From positions 9,734,001 through 9,798,000 of the forward strand of contig CM034105.1 of assembly GCA_019914945.1 (NCBI GenBank): a stretch of DNA of 64,000 nt. Reading direction: 5' to 3'. Within the stretch, counting starts at the first letter, position 1. Each line of letters begins with the position of its first letter. The notes under the pieces were generated by a model. That model worked only from the letters and a program-made list of their open reading frames with translations, ran no database searches and had not been told where the DNA came from. Origin of the DNA: Typha latifolia (lineage: Eukaryota; Streptophyta; Magnoliopsida; Poales; Typhaceae). This document shows, piece by piece, positions 9,849-21,928 of this stretch. The translations under genes were made by a program, and so were the position numbers.

Positions 9849-12800
9849 TTAGGTTTAAGGATGATTTGGCAAACCATCAAGTATAGTAGTTGTTGATTGG
9901 TTTAGGGTTACGCTAGTAGTCGATCTCGATGAGTTTGATATTAATTGTTTGAGATAGAGATCTAGGTGGTGATGTTGAGATTATTAAGTTCAATACTTGA
10001 CGATATTGATAGAAATAAATTGTGATATTGGTGTGTTTAGAATTTATCTGAGCGACTAATGAATAGGAAGAGATAGTACTAAATCATGCATTGATGTTAT
10101 TGAGGTCGAGGTGTTATAGTCAGTGGAGCATAATATTGGAGATGTCAACATGTTCATATATTGCGATAAAGTGTAGAAATTTGTAAACATGTGGAGATAG
10201 GTATTTTATGCAGAAGGATTATTAGCAGTAGATTTGAGGTTATTTTGAGCAGATATAGCATATTTTGGATTTTTGATCTATTATGGATACATTTGAGATT
10301 AGGAGATTGATATAAAAGATATATGTGCAGAGAGACTATTCTAATTTTTATGAAAGTTATAATTATGGATTGTGGATGGATGAGTAAGAAATATGATGAA
10401 TTTGTATAGTGGAAAAGAAATTATGTGTTGTGATATAGATGATTGTAGATTGTATAGGGAAAAGAATTTTTGGGATGACTGGTATGATAAATTATGTTTG
10501 CAAGATACTTATGTTAGTAAGTATAAAATTTTGATTGTACCGGCAAGATGGATGATTTAGTAGGGATATGTTTGTCCAATAGTACCACTAGAGGATTAAC
10601 GTCTTGTTTAAATCTTTGAGTTGATTTCTAAATAGGGTAATGGGTATACAAAATATGACATGGATACAGTTATTGGATTGTGAGTAATGTGAGTAGTTGA
10701 GACGTAAGGTATATAGTGTTGGACGACATGAAAGTAGGTCTAGTTTAGAAGTTCCTAATTGTGTGAATTTGAGTAGATGAAAAGAATGATAATGAAGTGA
10801 ATAATATAGGGTGATGATAGTTCTTAAGTTGATAGCCCCATAACATATGTTGTATGACAGTGAAAATATATGTCGTCTATTAGTTTAGTTTTGGGCTTTG
10901 ATTTAGAGGATAATAATATTATAGCATGACGATCGTGTGTTTTAGGTGATGAAGTCTGGCTGCAAATATACAGACATATTTTTTCATAATTATTAGGTGA
11001 TATTAATGTTGTTATAGAATGATTTTTGATGATACTATAAGAGTAAATTGTTTAGTACAGGTGGTGGACTTTATAAAGGATGTGATAGAATATAAAGTTG
11101 GGACTATTGAAGAAATATGAGGTTTAACTGATTTAATTAGGAATGAGATATGTTGGTATAGGTGTTAAATTGAGATATTATGTATTTTGACATGTTAGTT
11201 ATTTTCGATGATACTAATTGGAGAGATAACTTGATAGAGTTATTCATAGAGCCTATAGATATGATTATTTATTATGACTGATAGATGATTGGGAAGTTGA
11301 ACGAATTGCTTCATAGGACGGCAATGAAAGAAATATAGAGGACTATGATATTGCATATATAGTGTATCGATGGATGTTTATTATACTGCTAGATGATAAA
11401 CGAATAATGATGTATAGGAAAGTGATTATATTAGTATTTGTTTAACAGTTGGCTTACATATTCGATTATTACTGGAGATTATTGAGCGAGCCTTTTAGAA
11501 TGATGAGGTTGATCTTAATGATTGTAAAGACTTACAGGTTTACATTTACGTCTTTAGATAAAGATACTTGATTGGGAGATAATGATTTCATAATTGGGAT
11601 ATAATGAGTTCATGATTAGTTCTATTATAGTTTGTGAAAATTTAATCTTTTAACGAATTGGAAAGTTGAGATTGCGAGAATGTTATAATCTATATTTTTT
11701 GATGTCTTTTAATCTGTAGGAATTAGTTACTATTAGTTAGTTTATTAGCGGATCATAATAGCATTATCAATTCAGGAGATTAATCTTAGTAGATTTAGTT
11801 CATGTATAATGATTTTGTGGATTTGTTTAAGATGTGTTTATGTATTCTTAAATATCAAATATGATGGATTAGTAAATATTTGTGTGGCAATGGATTAATA
11901 TTATGAACTGAATATTATATCTGTCGAGATATTGAAGAGATTATTAGATTACTTAATAGAACTTCATGGATAGTCTTCGGATCTGAATATTGATATCATT
12001 AAGTGATATTTTGGTGGATATACTAGTAGTGATAGTAATTAAATAGATAATGATCAAACTGGAATTATGTGAATCGAGGAATGAATAGTTTGGATATAGA
12101 AGTGATTGATAGAAGAATCATTATAAAGTTTATCATGTATGTTTCTTGAGATAGTTTGGATTTAACCTTTTAGATATTGCAGATTAAGAAGGAAGATAAT
12201 GTTGAGAATAAGAAGAGGATATAAATTCGTTTGAGGTTGCATTAGGATTTACATTGATAGGTTAGAGTTGATGCACTGTATGTTATTCTGAAGAATGTAT
12301 TATGAATGCATGTTGATATGGTAGTCTTATATGGATAGGTGTGAGCTCTTATATTGATTTATCTAGTCATTTGTAAAATGGTTTAAGCATATGAGCAGTG
12401 CATTTTAAATAAGAGACTTTGTGCTATTGCCTAAATTTATGAGGATATCGGATGATGCTGAGTATGTTTAGATTAATGACATTATTTATTAGAAAGAGAA
12501 GTATGAGTTAAGTCTTTCAGATATTCTTAAAATAACTTATATTTATCGTTCTACTTGGTATTAGTGATAGTATTGTGGAATAAACATTGAGTATGTTTGG
12601 GATCGGAGTATATATTCAGTAGATTAAAGATAATGTACTTAAACAGGTTGTATCATATTATCATAGGTGATTATGGCATTACAATGCGTATTGTTGTAGT
12701 TAGCCCAAAAAAAAGTGATAAATTAGAAAAGCTTGAGGTACTTTGGAGTAAATATGATTCAACTAATAGATGACGACACATTTTATATTATAGAATGAAT

Positions 12801-13028
12801 GTAAGCTTTCCTGCATACAAGTGGTATTAGTGATGTTTATGTGATTACGTGACTAACCTAGATCTAGAAAATTTAATTTTTGTAAGGGAGTTACTTGTAG
12901 TGGTATAAGTTATAGATGTGAAAAAGTAAGATTGTGTAGTTGTCGATTTGATTAGAATGTACTAGAACTAGATATGTAGATTTTCTTAAATACCAGTGTG
13001 ATTTAAATTTCGGGGTCAAAATTTTCGT
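9849..13028 (+). mobile_element. Internal region of the long-LTR element, no coding capacity
   Basis: About 3.2 kb of AT-rich DNA lies between the PBS and the polypurine tract. No frame is open for more than a few dozen codons, and I find no gag, protease, RT, RNase H or integrase motif on either strand. The plus strand is rich in G, A and T and strikingly poor in C, as expected for long-term loss of methylated cytosine. With a PBS, PPT and LTRs but no proteins, this matches a non-autonomous LARD that must use proteins from a partner element. Confidence 0.75.
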
Positions 13029-13043
13029 AAGGGGGAAGGAAAA
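13029..13043 (+). promoter_or_regulatory. Polypurine tract of the long-LTR element
   Basis: AAGGGGGAAGGAAAA immediately precedes the TGTAATAACC start of the 3' LTR. A pure purine run in this place primes plus-strand DNA synthesis. It fixes the LTR start at 13044. Confidence 0.88.
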
Positions 13044-13153
13044 TGTAATAACCAAATAATAATAATAATTAATATAATAAATAATAATAATGTATAAATT
13101 AAAAAAAAGAGACAAAAAGAAAGAAATAAAAAAAAATAAAAAAATATATTGGT

Positions 13154-13183
13154 GTTGCATGGCACGAGCTCGTGCCATGCAAC
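13154..13183. repeat. Perfect 30-bp palindrome in the long LTR
   Basis: The left arm GTTGCATGGCACGAG is followed with no spacer by its exact reverse complement CTCGTGCCATGCAAC. It could form a 15-bp hairpin in RNA or a cruciform in DNA. It sits at the change from the A-rich head to the GC-rich block of the LTR. Confidence 0.97.
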
Positions 13184-13299
13184 GTGGGCGCGTGTTGGGG
13201 GCGCCACGTGCGCCCACAACCGCCGGCCTGGCCAACCGGGCCAGACCAGCTAGCTGCGGCGGGCCCCGCCGCCGCCGCAGCCGTCGCCCTTCCCCCTCC

Positions 13300-13990
13300 T
13301 CCACCGCCTTCCCTCTCTCTCTTTGTATATCTCTCTCTCTTTCTCTCTCACATATTCTCTCTCTCCCTCTCTCTCTCTCTTTTCTCACATATTTTCTTGC
13401 CGACACCGATCTACCACCATCGTCGCTGCCGTCGCCGCCGCAGCACCACCCTCACCGCCTCTCTCTTTCTCCCTCTAAATCTCTCTCTCTTTCGATCTCT
13501 CTCTCTCTCGAGCTCTTTCTTTCTCTCCTTCCCTTGCCGCCGTCGTCGCCGTCGTCGCCGCCGCACCACCTTCTCTTTCTCTAACTCCCTCGTTCTCTCT
13601 CTACCAACCTCTCTTTCTCTCTCTCTAGCACCGCTCTCTTTCTCTCCTCGCCGACGGCTTCTCGTTGTCGCCGTCGTCGCCGCCGCGCCACCTTCTCTCT
13701 CTCTCTCTCTTACCCTCCTCTCTCTCTCTCTATCACCTCTCTCTCTTGAGCTCTCGCCCTTCTCTTATCAACGCCAGCCGCCGTTGTCGCTATCGCCATC
13801 GCTGCGGCCACCGCTGCAGCCTAGGTGAGCCTCCCTTCCTTCTCCTTCTCTTCTTCTTCTTCTTCTTTCTTCTTTCTTTCTTTCTCTTCTTCTTCCTCTC
13901 TTATTCTTCTCCATTCTTGGCCCTCCTCCTCCTCTTGTTGTGTAGCAAACAGTGTTGGAAGAGGACTGTTATTATTATTTTTATATAATT
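13300..13990. repeat. CT/CTT microsatellite with interspersed GCCGTCGCCGCC blocks
   Basis: Long runs of (CT)n alternate with GC-rich CGCCGTCGTCGCC-type triplet blocks, ending in CTT-rich DNA near 13850-13900. In plant LTRs, CT-rich tracts often lie near the transcription start; that role here is inference. The 218-codon and 164-codon frames that cross it encode only low-complexity Ser/Leu/Pro/Arg runs. Confidence 0.85.
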
Positions 13991-16456
13991 ACTTCCTAAT
14001 GATAAGTAGCATAGTCTATTTAGGTAATTAATTATTTTGATAATTTATAACTAATATAATTTTACTAAGCATTTTAGTATAATAATTTATTAATTATAAT
14101 TATAAATATTGCCTATAAATTTATTTAGAGTTTTAGTTATTATTTATTAGTGAATATATGTAGTCTTATATTTATATTTAACTTATATTATATATGTCTA
14201 TTTTTAGTATATTAGTATTGTTTAATAGTTTGTATAAAATGGAATACTAGAATTGTAGATTATTTTTGTATAATAGGATAATGATTATTTTATTTATAAT
14301 CTAGGATTAGTTAAATAAGAGTAAGTATTACAAAATAACTAGTAATAATATTAATTTATAATTATATTTTTATTAAATCATATATATAGTCGTCTTGGTT
14401 ATTTATAAAAAGGAGATAAATTACTATATACTTATTTTCTATAATTATCAAATTAGGATTTTATTAAATAAATATAAATAGCATATTAATATTGCCACAA
14501 TTAAATTTATCCTATAAATCTAATCAATATTAAACCTAATAAAATATCATATTTTACTTGAACGAATTATAATCAGATAAACAGCTAACTTTATGTTACT
14601 TAAACATTTTTAGACTCTGAACCTCCTTATTTGAGACCCCGAGGATCTCACCAGCGTCGAGTGGGGGTTGATTGATGGACTCGAGGGATACGTGTGTTGA
14701 GTCTTTTGATAAAATGTGAGTAGTCTTATCCCTTAGACGCCTTTCTCAAATTAGGTTATATTATATATTTATGTACATGCATGTTTTGGCCTCCAGCATG
14801 ATTATATGATTTATCTAGAGATGATTATAGTCGAGCATATTTTATCATACATTCGATTATGCTGATTTGGGATATGAGTACATTGGTGATATATATAGAG
14901 ATGATTAGAGATGATTCTACTATTATGATTATTTACCGAGTTGATTTGTAGCATGAGTATGCATGTAATAGATTAGCATGAGTATGAATGTGTTGACAAT
15001 ATAATTGGAGACTACATTGCATCATTTTCTCTTGATTTCTATTCCACCTAAATTCCTGTTATGCATTGACTTGTTATCGTACTAGATATATGCATTTCAT
15101 CTGTCATTTAGAAGGAAAGCATGAAATGTGATTGATAGGATAGTTGATAGAAAATGTGAGGATACCCGAGTGGGCGCGAGGTTTAGGACGCACTTGGTGG
15201 ATGATTGATCGTTCGACATAGTCGCGATCCTATTGGCCTTACGTCCGAGGTCGTTAGTCTGTGTGCGCAGCAGACATTCGGACACATGCCGTTTGCTAGG
15301 GCATATGTTGCGAGTTATCCTCACAAGATTTCTATCAGCTAGAAGGGTGCCCAGTCTGGATGGATGTTGATACCCTTAGCGGATGGCAGGGTATGATTAT
15401 ATTTGAGATACTCCTTGTGGATGGCAAAGTATTCTCTGAGCCTTCGGACATGATGTTGAGACCGGGTACCAGGTATTGACTATACACAGTGGTCTAGTAT
15501 GATGATATTATACTGAGATGTCGGTGATGATTGATGATTGTGATGTTGAGAAATGCATATGATTTCATTATCATTTGGTTACCTGATTATCGAGTGATCA
15601 ATATGCATTATATATGGTTGCATTTGATATCATAGCATGGTCATGGTCAGCATGCATCATGTGTCATATTTGAGAGAGAGTTATGATGATGGTATGATAT
15701 AAAAATTTATTTATATATTGTCGAGGATTATATATTCTATCAGTTATGACATGACATATTATCTATTTTTCATTTATATATTATTGAGGAACATTTATAT
15801 ACTCATTCATGACATGATGCTCTTTCTGATTCATATTATCGAGTACATGATCTACTCTCTATTTGACATCACTGATTCAGGGTAAGGTCTATTCACTGAG
15901 CCTTTTGCTCATGACTCTTTTTATTTCTTTTCTAACCCCCTCAGATACGTGATATGTGATAGAGACTTGAGATATCTTGAAAAGATATTTTAGAGCGATG
16001 ATGAGATGAGCTATAGATGCGAGACGGTATAGATGATAGTTTATATAGGAATTGAGTTGTACCAGTATTTGATATTTGTACTATGTTGTATTAGATGATG
16101 AATTGTATAATACAGGTCGAATCATAGTGTACTCTTATATTAGTCGTTTTAGTTGTATCTTGATGGTTTGTTGTGGCCTGTGTGGGTCTTGCCAGATTAG
16201 GTAGTGGTTTAATGTATATTATTGTGGACTGAGATATTCATATGTTAACAGGTTTATTTGGTTAATAATATAATTTAATTAATGATGAGTTATGTGATCA
16301 TGGATATATTAGCAGGTAGTATTTGATGATGTCAATATTGTATGTGTACAGGAGAGTATATGTGTGTGACGGGCCCCGCCCGTCCTGTCGCGTGCGCCGC
16401 GCGTGCCGTGTGGGCGCGTGGGCGTGCACATGCCCGTGCCGGGCAAAGGCGTTACA

Positions 16457-16878
16457 TTAAGGAAATAGTGTCAAATACTAGACTCGACTATACATAATTT
16501 TATATTCTATAATCTGTAAATTTATTTAATTTATTTATATATTTTCGATCAGATTTTTTATAACTATTTGGAATCAGACTATTACCGCGAACAGGACATT
16601 GAATTCATAGATGTAGATATAGTAGAAGAAGACATTGAGATCATCTTATTACTCTTCGGTGGTGAAGATAATCTCGTATGAAGTTTATCTCCTCTATTTC
16701 TTTTAGTCTCCTAGAGTTCTCCATTACTGTAGAGGGACAAATTAATAGCCTTCATAATGCTTATATAAGTGGAGAAGATCTAGTACGGAATTGATTAAAA
16801 TGATGACTTGAAAAACCCTCAGCTGCATCAGCAACTTACGATTTCGTAACAACGAAAATATCATTCCAATAATTATGA
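16457..16878. other. AT-rich spacer, nothing recognised
   Basis: Between the long-LTR element and the next repeat there is no open frame of note and no element motif I recognise. Part of it may be the original target into which gypsy B and the later elements inserted, but I could not match it to B. Confidence 0.4.
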
Positions 16879-17285
16879 TCTTAGTACTGCAATTCCCTTC
16901 CTGTGTACGATGGGCCTTCAAATGCTAATTTAATGGTGATGTCCGGCTGACCGACACTATGGTCCCCAAAACCTACAGTTTTTTTTTTTATGGTAACCAA
17001 AACTTAAATTTGTGCAAGTGCATTCCCTAACTCTTGCATTCATTAATTGTCTATAATATTGATTATGTTTACTTCCTAGCATTATAGTGGTAAATGATTA
17101 ATGCAGTTCCCTTCTACGTATGAATGGACTTCAAATGCTGATTGAATGGTGTTGTCCACCCAGCTGACAACACTATGGTCCCCAAAGCCTAAAGCCATGC
17201 AAGTGCATACACTAACTCTTGCATTAATTGACTACCTTTATATTGATTGTTTTACTTTTCTAGCATTATGGTGGTAAATGGAGGG
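16879..17285 (+). repeat. Tandem duplication of about 0.2 kb at the left end of gypsy G
   Basis: Two diverged direct copies (about 16879-17096 and 17097-17285) share GCAATTCCCTTC/GCAGTTCCCTTC, CTTCAAATGCT, a CACTATGGTCCCCAAA block, GTGCATTCCCTAACTCTTGCATT and a TAGCATTAT..TGGTAAATG ending. Because the LTR start TGACAACACTATGG (17165) lies inside the unit, the duplication spans the junction between flanking DNA and LTR. Confidence 0.7.
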
Positions 17286-17691
17286 ATAGAAGTATTATTA
17301 TAGTATTGAATAGTAGTGTAGAAGTTAAAATGATAATAAAAGTAGTAAAGAGTCTCTTAGTGCTTTGTAACATGCATGACTGTTGATGTTTTAGCATACA
17401 TTAGGAATTCTAAGAGATCTTTAGTAGTTATGGCATGATAGTTCATACGCCCCATGCATAAAGTAAAGCATATAAATGTATCACTATCTCAGGAATATAG
17501 GATCATCCTATTTTGAGTTAGTAAACTAATATTGTTGAGAGAGTGTTCTTCGATTACATCTCTTTTCTTGGTTGATTTCAAGTGAAAAAAAGTGTGCTCA
17601 TTTTCAACGTGGTAGAGTCTTTGAAAGAACGAGTCTTTATCTCACCACGTTTGTATTCCTTTCTCTAGTCTCTATAAATTCCTTTATGTTA
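17165..17691 (+). repeat. 5' LTR of gypsy G, followed by a PBS
   Basis: This region matches 23622-24125 block for block (AGTAAAGAGTCTCTTAG, TTAGGAATTCTAAG, CATCCTATTTTGAGTTAGTA, AACGTGG..GAGTCTTTGAAAGAACG). At its end TTGGTATCAAAACC (17692-17705) is a decayed initiator tRNA-Met primer site. The canonical CA terminus is no longer readable, so the right limit is set by the PBS. Confidence 0.75.
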
Positions 17692-17705
17692 TTGGTATCA
17701 AAACC

Positions 17706-18976
17706 TAGGTTCTTCGTACGTAGCTAAATGACAGTGATGACATGGTTCTAACATGGATGAGCCTCAAGCCGTGACTGTGACTTGTGTGCAAGATATTAAA
17801 ATGGATGACTTAAGAAGACAAGTGTGAGAACTTCAAAATTTCCATGTACTCAGCGAGATCATGAAGGCAAATTTAAGATTGTTACTTGGGAGGAGATAAA
17901 GGAAGAGCTCAAGAAGTTCTTACCAGAGAACTATCTTCAAGACTCATTCCATAAATTTCACAGCTTCACCCAACAGCATCATCAGTCGCATTAAGGAATT
18001 TGATAATCTAATGATGCAGTTTGTCATCTCTGAATCTAAAGAGCAGGCAAGACATCTTTAACATTCTAGATCTCTAACCATATTAGACCTACAATGATGT
18101 ATACAAATTTGCGGTCAAGGTGGAGTGACCACTAAAGGTAAAGGAGCAACGTTGGCCAAAAGGTGTGAGCATTTTCAGGTCCTTAGGCCACAAGAACACT
18201 TCTAACTCGGGGACTGCTTTTGAACCTTTCAACCTTCATTTCCTAAGTCTTTGTCTAAGCAAGATGTTGCAACGTCTTCGACACATCTAAATTCATCTAG
18301 CACCAGCCTTTGGCCTTCAAATGTCAAGAATTCGGACATATTGCCTCCAAATATTTGAATATGAGATTTTGTCACTCTCTTGTGGATCAATTATGGCACA
18401 CGCTTTGGAGGAAGCTTGGCACTCAACTCCAATTTAGTTCCTCACATCACTCACGAACAAATGACCAAAATGAGATTGTTAACGGAAGCATTGGAAATAT
18501 TTTAAGGAGTTTAGTAAGCAAAAATATTCAACACTAGGATCTCTATTTGCCATTATAAGCAAAGTTCTCCTAGAATCGGTCTTATAGCCAAACAACTGGT
18601 GCAAGTCCATTCTGATTTGTCTATGAGAAAAATCTTAATAGCCCATTAACTTTGAATCCTTTGTCTACCACTTATTCTTGTAGTGTCCATGTTTTTGAAC
18701 AAGCCAAAACACATTAAAAAGATGGACAATCAAGTCCTTGATCGAATTATCAAGCACAATAAGAAGTATCAACAAATTGCAAATGATAAAAGGAAGCCCA
18801 AAATATTCAAGGAAGGTGATTTGGTCCAATTTATTTTAGGAAAGAATGGTTCCCTCCTAGTAGTCATGGTAAATTAAAGCCTAGAACGGATGGCCCTTTC
18901 AAAGTTCTTGAAAGAATTGGAGACAATGCCTACAAAATTGAACAACATGAGATTACACTATTTTAGCTACCTCTAA
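17706..18976 (+). pseudogene. Gypsy G: shrunken gag joined directly to integrase
   Basis: Scattered gag pieces (17830-18300, e.g. TWEEIKEELKKFLPENYLQDSF) lead into a zinc-knuckle relic FKCQEFGHIASKY at about 18320, whose first and last Cys are gone. In the same 75-codon frame (18310-18537) it continues straight into the integrase core end, LWHTLWRKLGTQLQFSSSHH..NEIVNGSIGNILRSLV, where the last catalytic Glu remains. Protease, RT, RNase H and the first two integrase aspartates are deleted. The integrase C-terminal domain follows with frameshifts (18683-18976, KIFKEGDLVQF, PFKVLERIGDNAYKIE). It is interrupted at 18977 by an LTR and resumes at 23538. Confidence 0.82.
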
Positions 18977-21890
18977 CGTAACATCCCAAATAAAAAAAGG
19001 ATCGAGCACACATTTCTTCTCCACCTCTATCTTCTATTTCTTTCTTTCGTCCTCCCACCCCCCACTAGCAAACAACCACTTTTTCCCCTTTTCCTTCTTC
19101 CCGCACCTAAGTGTTGTTAGTCTTCGAGGGTGGACACTCAATTTTTACTTGAACAATAAATATATGAATTCTCTAGGTCGGTGGACCTACCCAAACTTAT
19201 AGCGGCAGCCTACGGATCATTTAATTAATTTTTTAGTAAATTTTATGCTTATGCTTCTATTACCTTTTTTATCTTGATAGAACCATTACCATATGAATAT
19301 AATCCCCTGGCATAGGAGAATCTAGTTAACTAAGAAGTGATGTCAGGCAAATGAATCTCTATAGTCTAGTCTAGGAGTAGTGTAAAAACTGAATGTATGT
19401 TTACATTATGATCCCGTATAAATATAGAAACATTACCATATGAATATGATCTTGTAACATAGGAGGATATGGTTAATTAAGAAGTGATGTTAGGTAAGTG
19501 AATCTTCTATAGTCTAAAAGTAGTGTAGATGCTGAATGGATGCTTACTTTATAATTTCATCATATTCATATTATGCATGTGTAGTTACTTATTTACTAGC
19601 CAGCATAATTATAATTATTTACAACTTCATAATTATGCATAGAATATTGGCTGCATTACTAGGGTATTATAACTGTGATGTATATATATCATGTGATTGA
19701 TAATGTTAATCACTACACCCCTTGCACGTATCACTATGTATTGAGGTCCCGTCTCGAGAGTGACATTTTACTCACTCAGCTCAATGTTAAGGAGCAACGT
19801 ATATTTAGCACTTATATTTATATTTAGAAGTAGACTATCAGGTATCACATAAACCAACTTAAGCATGTGTTGTAACATTCCAAAAAACAAAAGATTGCCT
19901 CGCATGTGTGTGGCACGTGCGCTCCTTTTCCTCTCTTCCCCTTTCTTTCTCTTTCTTCTTCTCTTTCTTTCCCTCTTTTTCTTCTTTCTTCTTTCTTCTC
20001 CTCGCTAGTAGCCTTTTCCCCATTCCTTCTTCTTAGCGCATCAGAGCACCACCGGACCCGTCAATCCACTGGATCGAACCGCCCAAAACTCCATTATCCT
20101 CCAGGTAAGTTTGATTTGCAATTCGTTATTTAATTAGGATTTTTTTTTCTCTAATTTTCTCCTCTCGATCTTTTAGTGATTCGGCTGGCTGATGGCCTCG
20201 TGCCTTGCCGCATCTGTTTGGTGAGCTTCCCCTCTTCGCGAGGATGCCCTCGGGGGTTTCTTTCGGTGCCCTCATGGATGGAGCCGTTGGGCGGCCCCTT
20301 GTCTTGGCTGGCAGTTGAGGTGAGGTGGATTCTTGCCGTCGACTACCTCTAGCAGCTGGCTTTTACTTGTCAAAGGGAGCGTGTCAGTGAGGTTGTTGGC
20401 AACCGAGTTTGCCAACAGCTCTCCTCCCCCCCCCCCACTGATTTGGTTCTTGCTCATCGATGGGTGGTCCCCAGTCTTCTCCACCTGGTGGGGTGTCGAT
20501 CGATCTGTTGGCCCTAACTACCAGCTATGGTCGCCACCGGTAGCCATCAGTAGCCACCCTTCCTTTCTTCCTCTTTTCAAAAGAGGTGAGGAAGGAAGGA
20601 AGAAGGGTCTCGGACTCAGGCAGGGTGCAGCCAGCTCAAGTCCTGGACTGGGCTGAGTGGCCTAGCTCGTGTATCGAGTCGGGCTGGGTACGACACTCGT
20701 CTATCAGTTCGAGCTGAGTGCGACCTAGACTATGGGCTTGCAGCCTAGCCCAAGTTTATTGTGGGCCTGGGCTATAGACAGCCCAACCCAAGTTGTAGGT
20801 TTGGATTGCAAGCAACCCATCCTACGTTAGTTGGTGGGTTGGGCTGTGGCCTAGCCCATGAGGCCTTTGGGCCTAGTTACCTTAGGACTTAAGGCCCAAT
20901 TTTAGTGGGTTTGTGCTTGGCCTTGAGCTAGCCAAGCTGATTAGTTACATCATAATTATTTTAATTATGCTAGCTCTTATTCTTTTATTCTTGCCAACTT
21001 GAGCCTTAATATTAGTTATCGATAAAGAGTGGTTTGTTTAATTTTAATAATTGCTCTTAATAAGGATATAATTCTAGGTAGCATTTAGTGTGGTTGATTT
21101 TAACTTTAGTTAAATTAATTTTAGCAAATCAGTCGGTAATCTAGTTGTATCTATATTAATTACTCCTATTGGAGAACTAATATAGATTACTATAGGAAAA
21201 TTATACCAAGCAAGTTGTCTTATTTAATGAAGCGAATTAACTCATTGTTGCCCATGTGATATACCTAAACGATAATAATTAGTAGAATAAAAATTTGAGG
21301 TAAATTATTTTAAATTACTTTTAATAACATATTAGGCACTAGTATAGCTATGCTAGCTCAACCTAATTAATAAATATAAGAATCCGTAGATAGTCCTACC
21401 CAAGCCTATAGTGGACGTCAGTAAGGTATTTAATTAATCAGTGGTATGTAATTCTACTTATGCTTTTTATTATTTTCTTTATCAAGGTGAACTCCATACC
21501 CTATGAGGATAATCTCGTGGCACAATTATAGCTAGTATTAGGAAAGTAGTTCAAGCAAGTAAAAATTTTATAATCTAGGATTAATGTAGATAATAAAATA
21601 ATTTACCTTATGACATCATCATATTCATAGCATCCATGTGCATAAGATTTTCTAATCATTATTATTGCACATCATGCATGGTAATTTTATTTTGTTATTC
21701 GATAAGATTTTGCATATCATGATTTCTAATTGGGCATGAACATGTGTGTTAGGATGCAAAACATAATAATGATGCGTGTTACATTATACTTATTGTGCTA
21801 TAATATCACGTCATAAGGGAGTGACTATTGCATCTGGACAGTACCCGACACCTCCCTAGCCAGGCTTAGGGGCGTGGGATACTATTATAG

Positions 21891-21928
<38 letters not shown>

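Larger units (their letters stand above)
13044..16456 (+). repeat. 3' LTR of the long-LTR (LARD-like) element, 3.4 kb
   Basis: The LTR starts TGTAATAACC after the PPT and ends GGCGTTACA, so the termini form the short inverted repeat TGTAA/TTACA. Its 3' 214 bp match the 5' LTR remnant at 9617-9829. At 3413 bp it is very long for a plant LTR. It contains an AT-rich head, a 30-bp perfect palindrome, a GC-rich block with a long CT microsatellite (13300-13760), an AT-rich middle and a GC-rich tail with a hairpin at 16368-16384. Long open frames on both strands of 12891-13990 come only from the simple repeats and are not genes. Confidence 0.85.

Noticed and set aside
12891..13406. 171-codon minus frame
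   Set aside because: It crosses the PPT and LTR boundary and consists of (GA)n-encoded Arg/Glu runs plus AT-rich tail, so it is an artefact of simple repeats.
13090..13990. Long overlapping open frames on both strands (up to 218 codons)
   Set aside because: They encode only Ser/Leu/Pro/Arg runs generated by CT and GCC microsatellites inside an LTR; there is no domain and all frames are open together.
20272..20656. 70- and 107-codon frames in the inner solo LTR
   Set aside because: They overlap on opposite strands inside an LTR with a poly-C run and have no domain.
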